Below are positions 34,183 through 42,440 of a stretch of DNA of 64,000 nt, one piece after another. The notes under the pieces are model-generated. The model saw only the letters and a list, made by a program, of their open reading frames with translations. It searched no databases and was not told the origin of the DNA. This DNA is from CAVQCX01 sp963711095 (lineage in GTDB: Bacteria; Pseudomonadota; Gammaproteobacteria; Chromatiales; Chromatiaceae): positions 124,001 to 188,000 of the forward strand of contig CAVQCX010000008.1 in assembly GCA_963711095.1 (NCBI GenBank), read 5' to 3'. Both the position numbers and the translations under genes were made by a program. Every line of letters begins with the position of its first letter. Positions within the stretch are counted from its first letter, which is position 1.

Positions 34183-35526
34183 CTATTTCGCGCGCCACTG
34201 CGCCTTGGCGCGGTCGAGGAACGAAGGCTCGTCGTTCGCCGGCCCCCGTTCCAGACGTTCGAGCCCCCGCATAACGCTACTCTTGCGAGAGTGATCGGTG
34301 CGAATCTGGCGCACGGTCTTGCTCCATTCTTCCGTGAGCCCGGCTCGTTCGAAACACCGCTTGGCGCGCTCGAAGTCGGAGAGCGCCGCGTCGTAGTACT
34401 TGCTCTTCCCGGGGTTGACGATACGCAGCCCCTGGGCCCGCCAGAGCCGCGCCGCCAGACCAGGATGAGGCTTTTCGAGCTTCTTAGCCGCGGGCTCGGT
34501 GGTGTAATGGCTTAGACCCTCCAGGTCAGCATCCTTGGTCTGTCGCACGAGCTCGGCAAGCCGGTCCAGCTCCTTGGTCTCGACGAGCAGATCCATGATC
34601 GACTGGAGGTCGGCGCCCACAGTCGCTTCCATGGCTTTTTCGTGCCATCGCTTGCGCTGGCCTTTGGGCACGTACTTCATGAGGTCGTTGTAGCTGCAGG
34701 TGCTCGGGTCCTCACGATAGTCCGACCAGGCGGCGTCGAGTGCTTGGTCACCCCGGCCGAGCTTGATCAGAAGGTTGCGCTGGAGCTCGGCGAGATCGTG
34801 GCTGGCCATCGAGCCGTACGATGACTGCTTGTCGAGCTCGAGGCCGCGCTCCACCCAGGAAAGGGCCTCCTCGGGCTTGCGCTTGGAAACGAGCAGCCTG
34901 GCAATGGCGTGGCAGTCCTTCGCCGTGAGGCCGGTCTCCTCGGCGAGCGCCACATAGGCCGCGATGTCCCTTTGCGCCGCATAGAGCGTGCGCAGTGCCT
35001 CGCCCCAGCGGCGGCGGATGTAGTCGGGGCGCTCCCTGGGTCTGTCATCCTTGTTTGCGGTCTTCTGTGCCGCGGCGTCGACTCTCGCGCGGACCAACCT
35101 CACGAAGGCCGCGAGGTTGGCCTTGTCGAAGACCTTCACCGCGTGCGTCTCGAGCCGGTGGCAAAAACCGTAGTTGTCCTGGTCCATCCAGGTCAGCAGG
35201 CGCGAGGCGGTCTCCTCGGGATCGGCTCCATCAGCCTGGCGCGCCTCGATCCAGCCGCAATAGAGCTCGACGACGAAGTCGCCAAAGCTGCCGCTGGAAT
35301 CGTCGAGCTCCTGGATCTTCAGGTGACACGCGGCGAGGAAGGTCTCGTACAACGCGACGACGCGCGCTGGATCGCTTTCGACCAGCTCGGCGACCTTGTT
35401 GGCGGCCTCGTAGAGATCGCTCACGAACGAGGAACAGCTGTGGTCCGGAATGAAGGCGCCGGGATTCAGTGCCAGCTCGATTTCCTGCTCGATGGGGTCG
35501 CCCTGCGGGCGTCGCTTACGGATCAT
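34183..35526 (-). CDS. Conserved hypothetical all-helical (TPR-like) protein
   Basis: 447 aa with no signal peptide or membrane helix. Rich in paired helices (EEALSWVERGLELDKQSSYG, DAALSDFERAKRCFERAGLT), reminiscent of TPR/HEAT solenoids. No catalytic motif recognised. It ends 14 bp before the TPR-type pseudogene, so the pair formed an operon; the same two-gene arrangement appears conserved in my recollection of the family, but the function is not known to me. Confidence 0.75.
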   Translation of the reverse strand: MIRKRRPQGDPIEQEIELALNPGAFIPDHSCSSFVSDLYEAANKVAELVESDPARVVALYETFLAACHLKIQELDDSSGSFGDFVVELYCGWIEARQADGADPEETASRLLTWMDQDNYGFCHRLETHAVKVFDKANLAAFVRLVRARVDAAAQKTANKDDRPRERPDYIRRRWGEALRTLYAAQRDIAAYVALAEETGLTAKDCHAIARLLVSKRKPEEALSWVERGLELDKQSSYGSMASHDLAELQRNLLIKLGRGDQALDAAWSDYREDPSTCSYNDLMKYVPKGQRKRWHEKAMEATVGADLQSIMDLLVETKELDRLAELVRQTKDADLEGLSHYTTEPAAKKLEKPHPGLAARLWRAQGLRIVNPGKSKYYDAALSDFERAKRCFERAGLTEEWSKTVRQIRTDHSRKSSVMRGLERLERGPANDEPSFLDRAKAQWRAK

Positions 35527-35967
35527 CTGTCTTCGCCCTCAAGTTTGGCGCCGTAACAGTTCGCGCCACTGTGGTTAGCCCGCATTTCCCACCAAGCGCC
35601 TGCTTTGGCGCTCGGTCGCACGCCTTCCATCCACGCTCGCATACGATACCAATTGTGATGAACGGGAGCGCGATTCCGCATCCCGACCCCGCCACTTGCT
35701 GGGCCAGCATCGGCGGCAACATGAGCTCGGCCCAGCCGGTCCGGAACCGTGCGGCCATCGGGCGGGTGCCTGAGAAGGCGAGGGTCGTGACGGCCACGGA
35801 CAGCGGACGGGGCGGGGCAAGCCGGCCGGGGAGATCGAGGCCTTGCTCCGCGGTAGTGGCCGGGCCGAGCGGTAGACTAGGGCAAGTCCGACGGAGCGCC
35901 TGCGCTGGACAGCGGAGGAGGATATGCGCAAGAACCCGGCGCTGCGGATAGACAGGGGTGCCTCGCA
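35527..35967. other. Gene-free stretch upstream of the toxin-antitoxin pair
   Basis: Open frames cross this region on both strands, but none resembles a protein. It probably holds decayed sequence. Confidence 0.35.
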
Positions 35968-35993
35968 GGATATACCATGTTGGGTGTATATCC
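35968..35993 (+). promoter_or_regulatory. Inverted-repeat operator of the AbrB/PIN module
   Basis: GGATATAC-n10-GTATATCC, perfect 8-bp arms, lies 21 bp before the antitoxin start. Such palindromes upstream of AbrB/MazE-type antitoxins normally bind the antitoxin or the complex for autorepression. Confidence 0.6.
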
Positions 35994-36014
35994 ACGGGTG
36001 CTTCGGAGGTCCGG

Positions 36015-36248
36015 ATGCAAGTAGCAAAGTGGGGCAACAGCCTGGCGGTTCGGCTCCCCGCCGCGGTAGTGGAGGCGCTGGGTCTCAAGGAAGGCGACAA
36101 CATCGAGATCCAGGTTGCAGCGGCCCGGGCTTTCGAGGTGAGCAAGGGTCCAGACAACAGGGAGTTGCTGGCGCGCTTGAGAAAATATCGCGGGAGGATG
36201 CCGAAGGGATTCCGTTTCGATCGGTTGGAGGCCCATGAGCGGGGCTGA
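36015..36248 (+). CDS. AbrB/MazE-family antitoxin
   Basis: 77 aa swapped-hairpin AbrB domain protein. MQVAKWGNSLAVRLPAAVVE and LGLKEGDNIEIQV are the DNA-binding beta strands; the C-terminal part (LARLRKYRGRMPKGFRFDRL) would wrap the toxin. The start at 36015 has GGAGG 5 bases upstream. It overlaps the toxin gene by 14 bp, typical of coupled toxin-antitoxin pairs. Confidence 0.9.
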   Translation: MQVAKWGNSLAVRLPAAVVEALGLKEGDNIEIQVAAARAFEVSKGPDNRELLARLRKYRGRMPKGFRFDRLEAHERG

Positions 36249-36660
36249 GGTCTTTCTGGACACCAACGTGCTCCTGTATCTGCTTTCCGGTGATGCGGAC
36301 AAAGCTGAACGAGCCGAGGAGCTGATGGCAAGTGGCGGTGTGGTCAGCATACAGGTTCTGAACGAATTTGCTTCTGTTGCCTCCCGCAAATTCGGTATGG
36401 CCTGGCCCGAGATCCGTGAGATATTGGACGTTGTCCGCGCCGTATGCAGCACCCAGCCGCTCTCGGTGGAGACTCACGACCGCGGACTCGGCATCGCTGA
36501 ACGGTACGGCTTTACGGTCTATGACTCAATGATCGTCGCGGCGGCGCTGCTTGCCGGTTGCACAATCTTGCTTTCAGAGGACTTCCAGGACGGCCAACAG
36601 ATCGGAGACCAACTGGTGGTGAGAAATCCTTTTCGGACCGCGTCGACTGCCACCACGTAG
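36235..36660 (+). CDS. PIN-domain toxin (VapC-like ribonuclease)
   Basis: 141 aa PIN domain. Acidic residues for metal binding are visible: Asp9 in VFLDTNVLLYLLSG, the Glu in VLNEFASVA, the Asp in YGFTVYDSMIVAAAL and the Asp pair in LLSEDFQDGQ. The family cleaves tRNA or mRNA when the antitoxin is degraded. All catalytic positions are intact, so it is probably functional. Confidence 0.9.
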   Translation: MSGAEVFLDTNVLLYLLSGDADKAERAEELMASGGVVSIQVLNEFASVASRKFGMAWPEIREILDVVRAVCSTQPLSVETHDRGLGIAERYGFTVYDSMIVAAALLAGCTILLSEDFQDGQQIGDQLVVRNPFRTASTATT

Positions 36661-36904
36661 GGGACCCGACGCCGGTCCGGGAGAGCCACCGAAGCGATCC
36701 GCACCATAGGCTGCTGTGGGGCCCTTGCGGTAGATGCCCTCGCAACGCCTGCGCCCCAATATCTCGCGCTGCCGCAAAGAGCGCCAGGGTGTCGTAATCC
36801 AGTGCGACAGCGATTCGAACTGGGGTCCGTCGTATCCAAAGCCCGAGACAATTCCCTGTATCTTTCGTGTCTTGGCGTCTTCACAGGTCCGCAGGTCCAG
36901 GTCC

Positions 36905-36952
36905 GGGGTCTGTTCTCGCCTTGTGGCATGCTACAAGGCGAGAACAGACCCC
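36905..36952. repeat. Perfect 20-bp-stem hairpin before the second nrdG
   Basis: The arms 36905-36924 and 36933-36952 are exactly complementary around an 8-base loop (ggcatgct). The left arm begins GGGGTCTGTTCTCG. It lies 29 bp before the nrdG copy 2 start. It could be a transcriptional or translational hairpin, or a REP-type mobile palindrome. Confidence 0.75.
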
Positions 36953-36980
36953 GCTCTTCCACGCGGGCGAGGACCCCTCC

Positions 36981-37658
36981 ATGCGCATCGGCGGCCTGAT
37001 ACCCCTGACCACCATCGACTATCCCGGCGAGCTCGCGGCCGTCGTCTTCTGCCAGGGCTGCCCCTGGCGCTGCCCCTACTGCCATAACCCGCATCTGCAG
37101 CCCGGCACCGGGCCGTCGTCCATCGCCTGGCCCAACGTGCTGGGATTCCTCGAGCGCCGCCGCGGGCTGCTCGACGCGGTGGTCTTCAGCGGCGGTGAGC
37201 CGACCCTGCACAAGGACCTCGGCGAAGCCCTCGCATCGGTCGGCGCCCTCGGACTCAAGACCGGGCTGCACACCGCTGGCTGCTACCCGGAGCAGCTGCC
37301 CGAGCTGCTGCCCAGGCTGGACTGGGTCGGCCTCGACATCAAGGCTCTGCCCGAGGGCTATGTCGACCTGACCGGGGCGCCCGGAAGCGGCGAGGCCGCC
37401 TGGCACAGCCTGGAGCTGGTCCTGGCGAGCGGGACTGCTCTGGAAGTCCGCACCACCTGGATGTCCGGCGTGTCCGCCGACACCATCACGGAGATCGCCG
37501 AGCGGCTCGCCCGGCACGGCGTCCGGCGCTTTGTCCTGCAGCGCTGCCGCCCACCCCTCGGACGGGAGGCCAACGGCAACTGCGAGCGGGCCCCGACCCT
37601 CTCGCCGCAGCTGTACCACCGGCTGCGCGCATCCTTCCAGCAGTTCGAAGTGCGTTGA
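36981..37658 (+). CDS. nrdG: Anaerobic ribonucleotide reductase activase NrdG, copy 2
   Basis: 225 aa, the same length as copy 1 and collinear throughout. It has an identical CQGCPWRCPYCHNPHLQ cluster region and FSGGEPTLHKDLG; the proteins differ mainly in the C-terminal 100 residues. All radical SAM residues are intact. It stands alone, without a nearby nrdD, and is separated from copy 1 by a TPR operon and a toxin-antitoxin pair. It may be redundant or serve another glycyl radical enzyme. Confidence 0.88.
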   Translation: MRIGGLIPLTTIDYPGELAAVVFCQGCPWRCPYCHNPHLQPGTGPSSIAWPNVLGFLERRRGLLDAVVFSGGEPTLHKDLGEALASVGALGLKTGLHTAGCYPEQLPELLPRLDWVGLDIKALPEGYVDLTGAPGSGEAAWHSLELVLASGTALEVRTTWMSGVSADTITEIAERLARHGVRRFVLQRCRPPLGREANGNCERAPTLSPQLYHRLRASFQQFEVR

Positions 37659-37758
37659 GCAAAGCCGCTGAGGAATCGCGCCGAGGGCGGCGCTCCCACA
37701 AGGGCGGTTCCGGCTTATCAATGTTTTGCAATTCCTTATCATACCGGGAGGAGCGAAA

Positions 37759-38454
37759 ATGACCGCTCAAGCTAGAATACTTTTCTTGTCCGTGCTGCTT
37801 TATCCTTTGAGCGCGCACTCACTGGCCACCATTGACAATTATCAACAAGGAGATATTGCGGCTTCGGCCGATAGCGTGTTCGCAGATATAAACAAGCCAG
37901 AGACGCTGAAAGAGCAAAACCATTTCTTACAAATCGTCGACTTATTATTTACCAACCACCAACCAAGCTTGCAGAAGCTCAGAAAAGCTTACGGTAAAAT
38001 GTTAAAGATTCAGCTGAATACAGAAAATCGCCGTGTCGTGGCTTTTCGCTATAAAGTTTTGTCAAATCAAAATAGACAGATTTCCTCTTCCTCCGGAGAC
38101 AGGCTGCTCAGGTTGGCAAAGTTTTGGAAATCAGCGGGCTCTTCTCGGAACGCCTTCGAAAAAGCCCAATACTTTTTCTTAGCCAACTGCGCCCTTGAAA
38201 TGTCTTATCGGGCTCCGCAGAAGGAAATAATAAAAACCAGCAAAATCCTTCTCTTGCAATCGGAGCTCTTGCAGGTGGCCAAGCCAGGTTACGAGAAGGA
38301 AACGTTAATCGACATCATTGATCGTTACCCGAAAAGCCCGGAGGCCAAAGTCGCTCTATCCAAACTTCAAGGCCTCCTACAAACCGAAAATCGGCCCGCC
38401 CGCGGTGTCGGTGGTCTGGATTCAGATGATCAGGCTCTGCTTAAACGTCTGTAA
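37759..38454 (+). CDS. Hypothetical secreted protein, 3' end formed by an IS66 terminus
   Basis: 231 aa from ATG 37759, preceded by GGGAGGAG. A signal peptide is visible (ARILFLSVLLYPLSAHSLA). The rest is charged and helical with no recognised domain. The sequence is much more AT-rich than its neighbours, suggesting recent acquisition. The TAA stop (38452-38454) lies inside the GTAACTACTCACCC end of the IS66-type element, so the natural C-terminus has probably been cut off. Confidence 0.65.
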   Translation: MTAQARILFLSVLLYPLSAHSLATIDNYQQGDIAASADSVFADINKPETLKEQNHFLQIVDLLFTNHQPSLQKLRKAYGKMLKIQLNTENRRVVAFRYKVLSNQNRQISSSSGDRLLRLAKFWKSAGSSRNAFEKAQYFFLANCALEMSYRAPQKEIIKTSKILLLQSELLQVAKPGYEKETLIDIIDRYPKSPEAKVALSKLQGLLQTENRPARGVGGLDSDDQALLKRL

Positions 38455-40130
38455 CTACTCACCCGTCTGCGAGTAGATCTCCCCGGAAAGCGCCATCTGA
38501 ATAGCCACCAACGGACCGTATCCACGGTTGGCCATGGTCTGTAAATAGCTGGAGATGCGGCAATAGGCCTCAGCGTAGATAAGGGTCCTGAAGCAGCCCG
38601 AAACCTTCTGCTTGACCTTGCTCATTCTCAGATCACGCTCGGCGCGGTTGTTGGTGAACGCCACGTGCGGCAATTTGGCAAAGAGCAGCACCGCATCTTC
38701 GCGCAGCTTGAGGCGCTCCCATAGGTTGTGGGCGTCGGTCTTGGCGATGCGTCCGCGCTTGCCGTTCTGTCTGGGTGGTATCGGCGGTAGCTCCTTGGCA
38801 CCGCGAGTCAGGATATTGCGGTAGCGCTTTTTGAGGTTCTTGTACTCTTTCTCCGACAGGCACTTGGCAGGGCTGTCGGCGACTGCCTTGCGGGTCTGCT
38901 TCAGGAGTCACTTCATGTTGGCCGCCCAGGCATAGCCGTTGGTCTCGACCACGAAGATGAGCTCGCGCAGCAGATGCGCGCCGCATACGGCGTGGCCGCA
39001 GCACAGGAAAGAGAAGTAGCCCGCCAGGCAGTCGTGGATGAGCACGCCCCCGTAACGGGGGATGATGTTTATGGCATTGACAGCCTCGTGCCCGCGGTTG
39101 CGGTGGAGGAACTTCAAGGTGATCTCCCCTGAGCTGTAGACGTGGATCCAGTGCTTCTTGCGATCGACCCGCAGCGAGGTCTCGTCCACGTGCACACTGG
39201 GTTGGGCGAGCAACTGCTCGATGGCCTGCTGCTCCCAAGCGGCCAGGACATGGTGGAGCTGCAGCACGAACTTCAGCAGACTCGCCTGGGAGATGAGCTG
39301 ACCGATCAGGGTGCCCATCAGGTGCTGTACCCGCTTGAGCGAGACGGGTGTGGTTTTCATACTGGCCAACCCCGGTGGATCTGATAAGTTTTATCATCAA
39401 TAACAAATACTTACGGTCTTCGTGCGCTTTTCTAATACCGTGCTGTCGGAAATTGACCCCCGCCAAGTTCAGGCGTTGCATCATCGTTTGCCGCGATTAT
39501 CGCAGCTTTGTTTATCAAGAACGGCTAGAAACGTCCAGCATGGAAACCACACCCAGCGAGGAGCGAGACCATCTGGGCCACCAGGAAGTTGATCACCGTG
39601 GCCTTGATGCCGGGCCCGTACTGCAACGGCCCCGCCAGGCCGGCCGGGAAAGCGCCTTTGTTGATCCTCAGGCACTCGGGGCACTGCTTGATCTGGGCAT
39701 CGACGTGATGCTCGCGCTTCTCGTAGACGATGTCGATGAGGGTGCGCCGCTCGTGGCCCTGGCAGGGCTCGGCGGTAAGATTCTTGCCACAGCACTCACA
39801 GTCGTAGACCGGGGCGATCTCCAGCGTCTCGACCGTGCGGGTGTTAGCCGAGCGGCCCTTGTGCTCGGCCTTGCCCTGGGTGTGGGTGCCCGGCTGGGTG
39901 GCGGTCTCGTCGTCTTGATCGTTGCGCGAGGGCGCCAGGCTGGAGTTGCGGCTGTTCTTGGGGGTGCGCTTCTCCATGAACACCGCCATCAGCAGCTCGA
40001 ACAGCGCCAGCAGCGCTTGGATCAGGGTGCGTGTCTCCGGAGCCACCTTGCCAGCGGCGCAATGGCGCTCGAGCGCGCCCTTGAGGGTGTCAAACTCCTC
40101 GCGCAGAGACGACTTGTTGATGCTGGCCAT
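38455..40130 (-). pseudogene. IS66-family transposase TnpC, disrupted
   Basis: Three collinear pieces. The N-terminal part (ATG 40130, MASINKSSLREEFDTLKGAL) has the zinc-finger region CECCGKNLTAEPCQGHERRT and CPECLRINKGAFP. It ends at NFLVAQMVSLL where a 209-bp insert (39346-39554) intervenes. The catalytic middle resumes LKRVQHLMGTLIGQLISQAS and includes the DDE Asp in VHVDETSLRVD. After a TGA at 38908-38910 the same frame continues to FTNNRAERDLRMSKVKQKVS, which carries the catalytic Glu. Insertion and nonsense codon make it inactive. Confidence 0.88.
39346..39554. mobile_element. 209-bp MITE-like insert nested in the IS66 transposase
   Basis: The ends GGGTGTGGTTTTCAT (from 39346) and, read inward from 39554, GGGTGTGGTTTCCAT form imperfect inverted repeats of about 20 bp. 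GAGCGAGAC occurs at 39337-39345, abutting the left end, and at 39561-39569, 6 bp beyond the right end. The insert separates two halves of a transposase that are otherwise continuous. It is AT-richer than its host and non-coding. Confidence 0.6.
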
Positions 40131-40153
40131 GCCGGCGAGCGCTGCCCCGGGGC

Positions 40154-40822
40154 TCAGGCCCCCTCGGCCTCCACGGCCATCATCGCCGAGAGCACTGCCA
40201 GGCGCTCGGGGGCGGGCATGGCCTGGTAGCGCTGTGCCCAGCTGGCCGCCTTGCGCTTGATGCGCTGGCGATCGGTGAAGTTCTTACCGGCAAAGCTGGG
40301 CCAGAAGACGCGGTCCGGGGCGAAGTTCAGCCACAGCTTCTCGGTGCGCACCCCGGCCTGGTTCATGACCTGGATCTCGAGCTGGCCCCAGTCGCCGAGC
40401 TGCTCATCGTACAGCGCCGAGGGGTAGCCGGAGAGGATCACCTTGCAGGGCAAGCCCTTGAGCAGCGCCAGCAGCTCCAGATGATCTTGCTCCTGGTAGT
40501 CGAAGCGGTAACGTCGCTCCGAGCTGCGGGTATGATGCAGGTAAGGGGGGTCGCAGTAGACGAGCTCGCGGCCCTGATAGTCGTACTCGCGCAGAAACCG
40601 GTGAGCGCAGCCGTGGATCATCTGCACGGGGTAGTCGCACCGAAACCGAGCCAGCGCCCGCGCATTCAGATCGATGCCGATGCTGCGCAGCGCGGGCGGC
40701 TTGCGCTTCATGATCGCCCCGCCGCCCAGATGGGTCTCGATGTAGGTATCGTGTGGCGGCATCAGGGCGATAATCGCCTGGCACAGCCCGGAGGTCGCCT
40801 TCGATCCGAAATATGCGCCCAT
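40154..40822 (-). CDS. D12-class N6-adenine DNA methyltransferase
   Basis: 222 aa. The N-terminal block YFGSKATSGLCQAIIALMPP and ETHLGGGAIM form the SAM-binding motif I region; motif IV is VYCDPPYLHHTRSS with DPPY. It resembles phage/mobile Dam-like enzymes of Pfam D12. Its stop lies 23 bp before the transposase start, so methylase and transposase were cotranscribed. A possible role is methylation of the element ends or of the host to regulate transposition (inference). All motifs are intact. Confidence 0.85.
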   Translation of the reverse strand: MGAYFGSKATSGLCQAIIALMPPHDTYIETHLGGGAIMKRKPPALRSIGIDLNARALARFRCDYPVQMIHGCAHRFLREYDYQGRELVYCDPPYLHHTRSSERRYRFDYQEQDHLELLALLKGLPCKVILSGYPSALYDEQLGDWGQLEIQVMNQAGVRTEKLWLNFAPDRVFWPSFAGKNFTDRQRIKRKAASWAQRYQAMPAPERLAVLSAMMAVEAEGA

Positions 40823-41079
40823 CTTGGTTGATCCGCGTCGAGGTCTCGGATCAAAACCATAGTGTCCAGGCGCTATGATGTCAAGTGCTTTGTTCTATCT
40901 GATCGTATTCAAGAATGGGAAAACCCGAGAGACCCCGTGGGAGGGGGGGTGAGTAGTTACAGCTGATCATCATATAACCACTCCCTCAAGCAGCGCGTAT
41001 CGTCAAACTTGCGAGTCAGGGTGTGCCTCCCATTCTGGACATCTCACCTGGTCTTGATATAGGCAGTGCGCATCCAGAC

Positions 41080-41511
41080 CTAGGATTCATCATCTTGCTC
41101 CTGCGGTCTTGTGGCGACGAAATCCGCCATCGAAAACACCCGATCCGGAAACAGACGCTGCAACTTCTTATCCTCAGTCACGAACGAGACGCCGAGTGAT
41201 TCCGCCAAGGCGACGTACTGGGCGTCGTAAGCACTGATGCCATGGTCGATCGCTAACGAGAGCGCGCGCTCCATGTCCGGCGTGCGCTCGCTGTTGCCAA
41301 CAAGGTCCAGCGCGTTTCTCCAGACCGTCAAGGCAGAGGGGGCGTCCAGCACATCCTGCCGCGCGAGCGTGGCGAGCACATTCAGCATCTCATGACGCCA
41401 CAACGGCGGTACCAGCCATTGACGATCGTTCTCCCTCAGATCACGTGCCAACTCACACTGTGGGGTCTCGGTGAGCAGATAGACGACGACGTTGACGTCG
41501 ACAACGATCAC
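41080..41511 (-). CDS. vapC: VapC-family PIN toxin
   Basis: 143 aa PIN-domain ribonuclease. Acidic residues are Asp5 in MIVVDVNVVVYLL, the Glu in LWRHEMLNVLA, the Asp in ISAYDAQYVALAESL and the Asp in FVTEDKKLQRLF. It overlaps the antitoxin gene by 4 bp (ATGA). Intact and probably active. Confidence 0.9.
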   Translation of the reverse strand: MIVVDVNVVVYLLTETPQCELARDLRENDRQWLVPPLWRHEMLNVLATLARQDVLDAPSALTVWRNALDLVGNSERTPDMERALSLAIDHGISAYDAQYVALAESLGVSFVTEDKKLQRLFPDRVFSMADFVATRPQEQDDES

Positions 41512-41726
41512 GCCCTGCCCTTTTCCCGGGCACGATCCAGCATCCCCTGGGTCAGGGGTCTGCGAAGCTTGACGGGCACCGGGAGGTCTTCGACCACCCC
41601 ATGCTGGAGCACGCCTTCGATCAGGGCGATCAGTTCCTTGTTGAGGCTGCGGTGATGTTGTCGGGCACGGAGCTTGAGCTGCTGATGCAGCTCGTCGGGC
41701 AGATTTTTGATCAACACGGACGCCAT
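41508..41726 (-). CDS. vapB: VapB/FitA-type antitoxin
   Basis: 72 aa. The ribbon-helix-helix N-terminus MASVLIKNLPDELHQQLKLR and ARQHHRSLNKELIALIEGVL binds DNA; the C-terminal part, ending RREPL-like KLRRPLTQGMLDRAREKGRA, would block the toxin. GGGAGCACCTCC upstream contains the ribosome site. The operator palindrome is at 41754-41768. Confidence 0.9.
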   Translation of the reverse strand: MASVLIKNLPDELHQQLKLRARQHHRSLNKELIALIEGVLQHGVVEDLPVPVKLRRPLTQGMLDRAREKGRA

Positions 41727-41753
41727 TGCGGAGGTGCTCCCGATAGCAGAATT

Positions 41754-41768
41754 CTAGCGCTATGCTAG
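41754..41768 (-). promoter_or_regulatory. Palindromic operator of vapBC
   Basis: CTAGC-gctat-GCTAG is a perfect 5-bp-arm inverted repeat, extended by GAAT/ATTC on the outside, 28 bp upstream of vapB. This is the position expected for autorepression by VapBC. Confidence 0.5.
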
Positions 41769-42072
41769 CATGATTCCAGCTATGGACGATGAGCCGGAAC
41801 GGGACTCAGCCATTGCGTCCAAGCGGCGGTTGGATCGGACCCCCCAGATCCTGCGGTCGGGGTATGGCCATGACAACCCTTGATTCTAAGAAGCAAGTAA
41901 GAAGCAAGGGGTCACCCATTAGCCGCCTCCTGGCAAGTGGCAACACCGCTCCCCGAGGCCCTTTGGTCCCGTGCCTTGGTCTGCCAAGCTCCCTGTTCGC
42001 TGGATACGCGGCCCGGGTTTTCACTTGTATCGGTTGCGCGGTCAGCTGACCAATACGCACCGTCGACAGGGG
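41769..42072. other. Gene-free stretch between vapBC and the RAYT remnant
   Basis: Only a 33-codon frame starting at 41782 stands out, and it matches nothing I know. It is probably truncated sequence. Confidence 0.35.
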
Positions 42073-42088
42073 TCAGAGCCCTTTCCTG
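42069..42088. repeat. REP-like sequence at the RAYT 3' end
   Basis: GGGGTCAGAGCCCTTTCCTG overlaps the RAYT stop codon. A near-inverted copy, CAGAAAGGGCTCCGACCC, is at 44378-44395 upstream of the gene. Such inverted flanking REPs are the probable substrates of the RAYT. Confidence 0.6.
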
Positions 42089-42440
42089 GAGCTCGGCCAC
42101 TCCCGGCTCCTCGGGCGGCCACGGCTCGCCTGCCCCACTTTGACCTTCAACGCCCGCTCGATATCTCCCCGGAACCGATCATTGCCCAGTGGCGTGCCGG
42201 TCTGCAGGCAAGCCCGGATCTCGTCGATGTGTTGCTCTTCGACATGACCCCGAAACCACTGCCGGTACGCCGCTCTTCGTGTCTGCGCATCCTTGCCCAG
42301 TCCAAGATACACCTCATGAGGAGATACCGCAGGGTCCGCAGCTCCCTGCGCGTTGGCGCGGTTGCTCGACCACCGATAACCCCGCGGCTGCATCAACCAT
42401 TCCGGCCCTTACCGGGTTCAATTCGATATATCGGTAGCAC

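Larger units (their letters stand above)
38451..40960. mobile_element. IS66-family element carrying a D12 DNA methylase
   Basis: The ends are perfect inverted repeats GTAACTACTCACCC (38451-38464) and GGGTGAGTAGTTAC (40947-40960), with the GTAA termini typical of IS66. The 2510-bp interior holds a tnpC-type transposase gene and, directly upstream on the same strand, an adenine methylase; tnpA and tnpB are absent, as in the ISBst12-like subgroup. No 8-bp target duplication is seen (flanks AAACGTCT and AGCTGATC), so one side may have been rearranged. The transposase is disrupted, so the copy is no longer autonomous. Confidence 0.8.

Noticed and set aside
36800..36840. tRNA fragment (GATTCGAACT)
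   Set aside because: Only a T-loop-like stretch; no cloverleaf could be built.
38908..38910. Selenocysteine or recoding at the TGA in tnpC
   Set aside because: The same gene is also split by an insert, so a plain nonsense mutation is simpler.
41754..41777. Part of an IS end
   Set aside because: Position and symmetry fit the vapBC operator better; no partner repeat found.
41782..41883. 33-codon frame divergent from vapB
   Set aside because: No recognised homology and an abrupt stop; not enough to call a gene.
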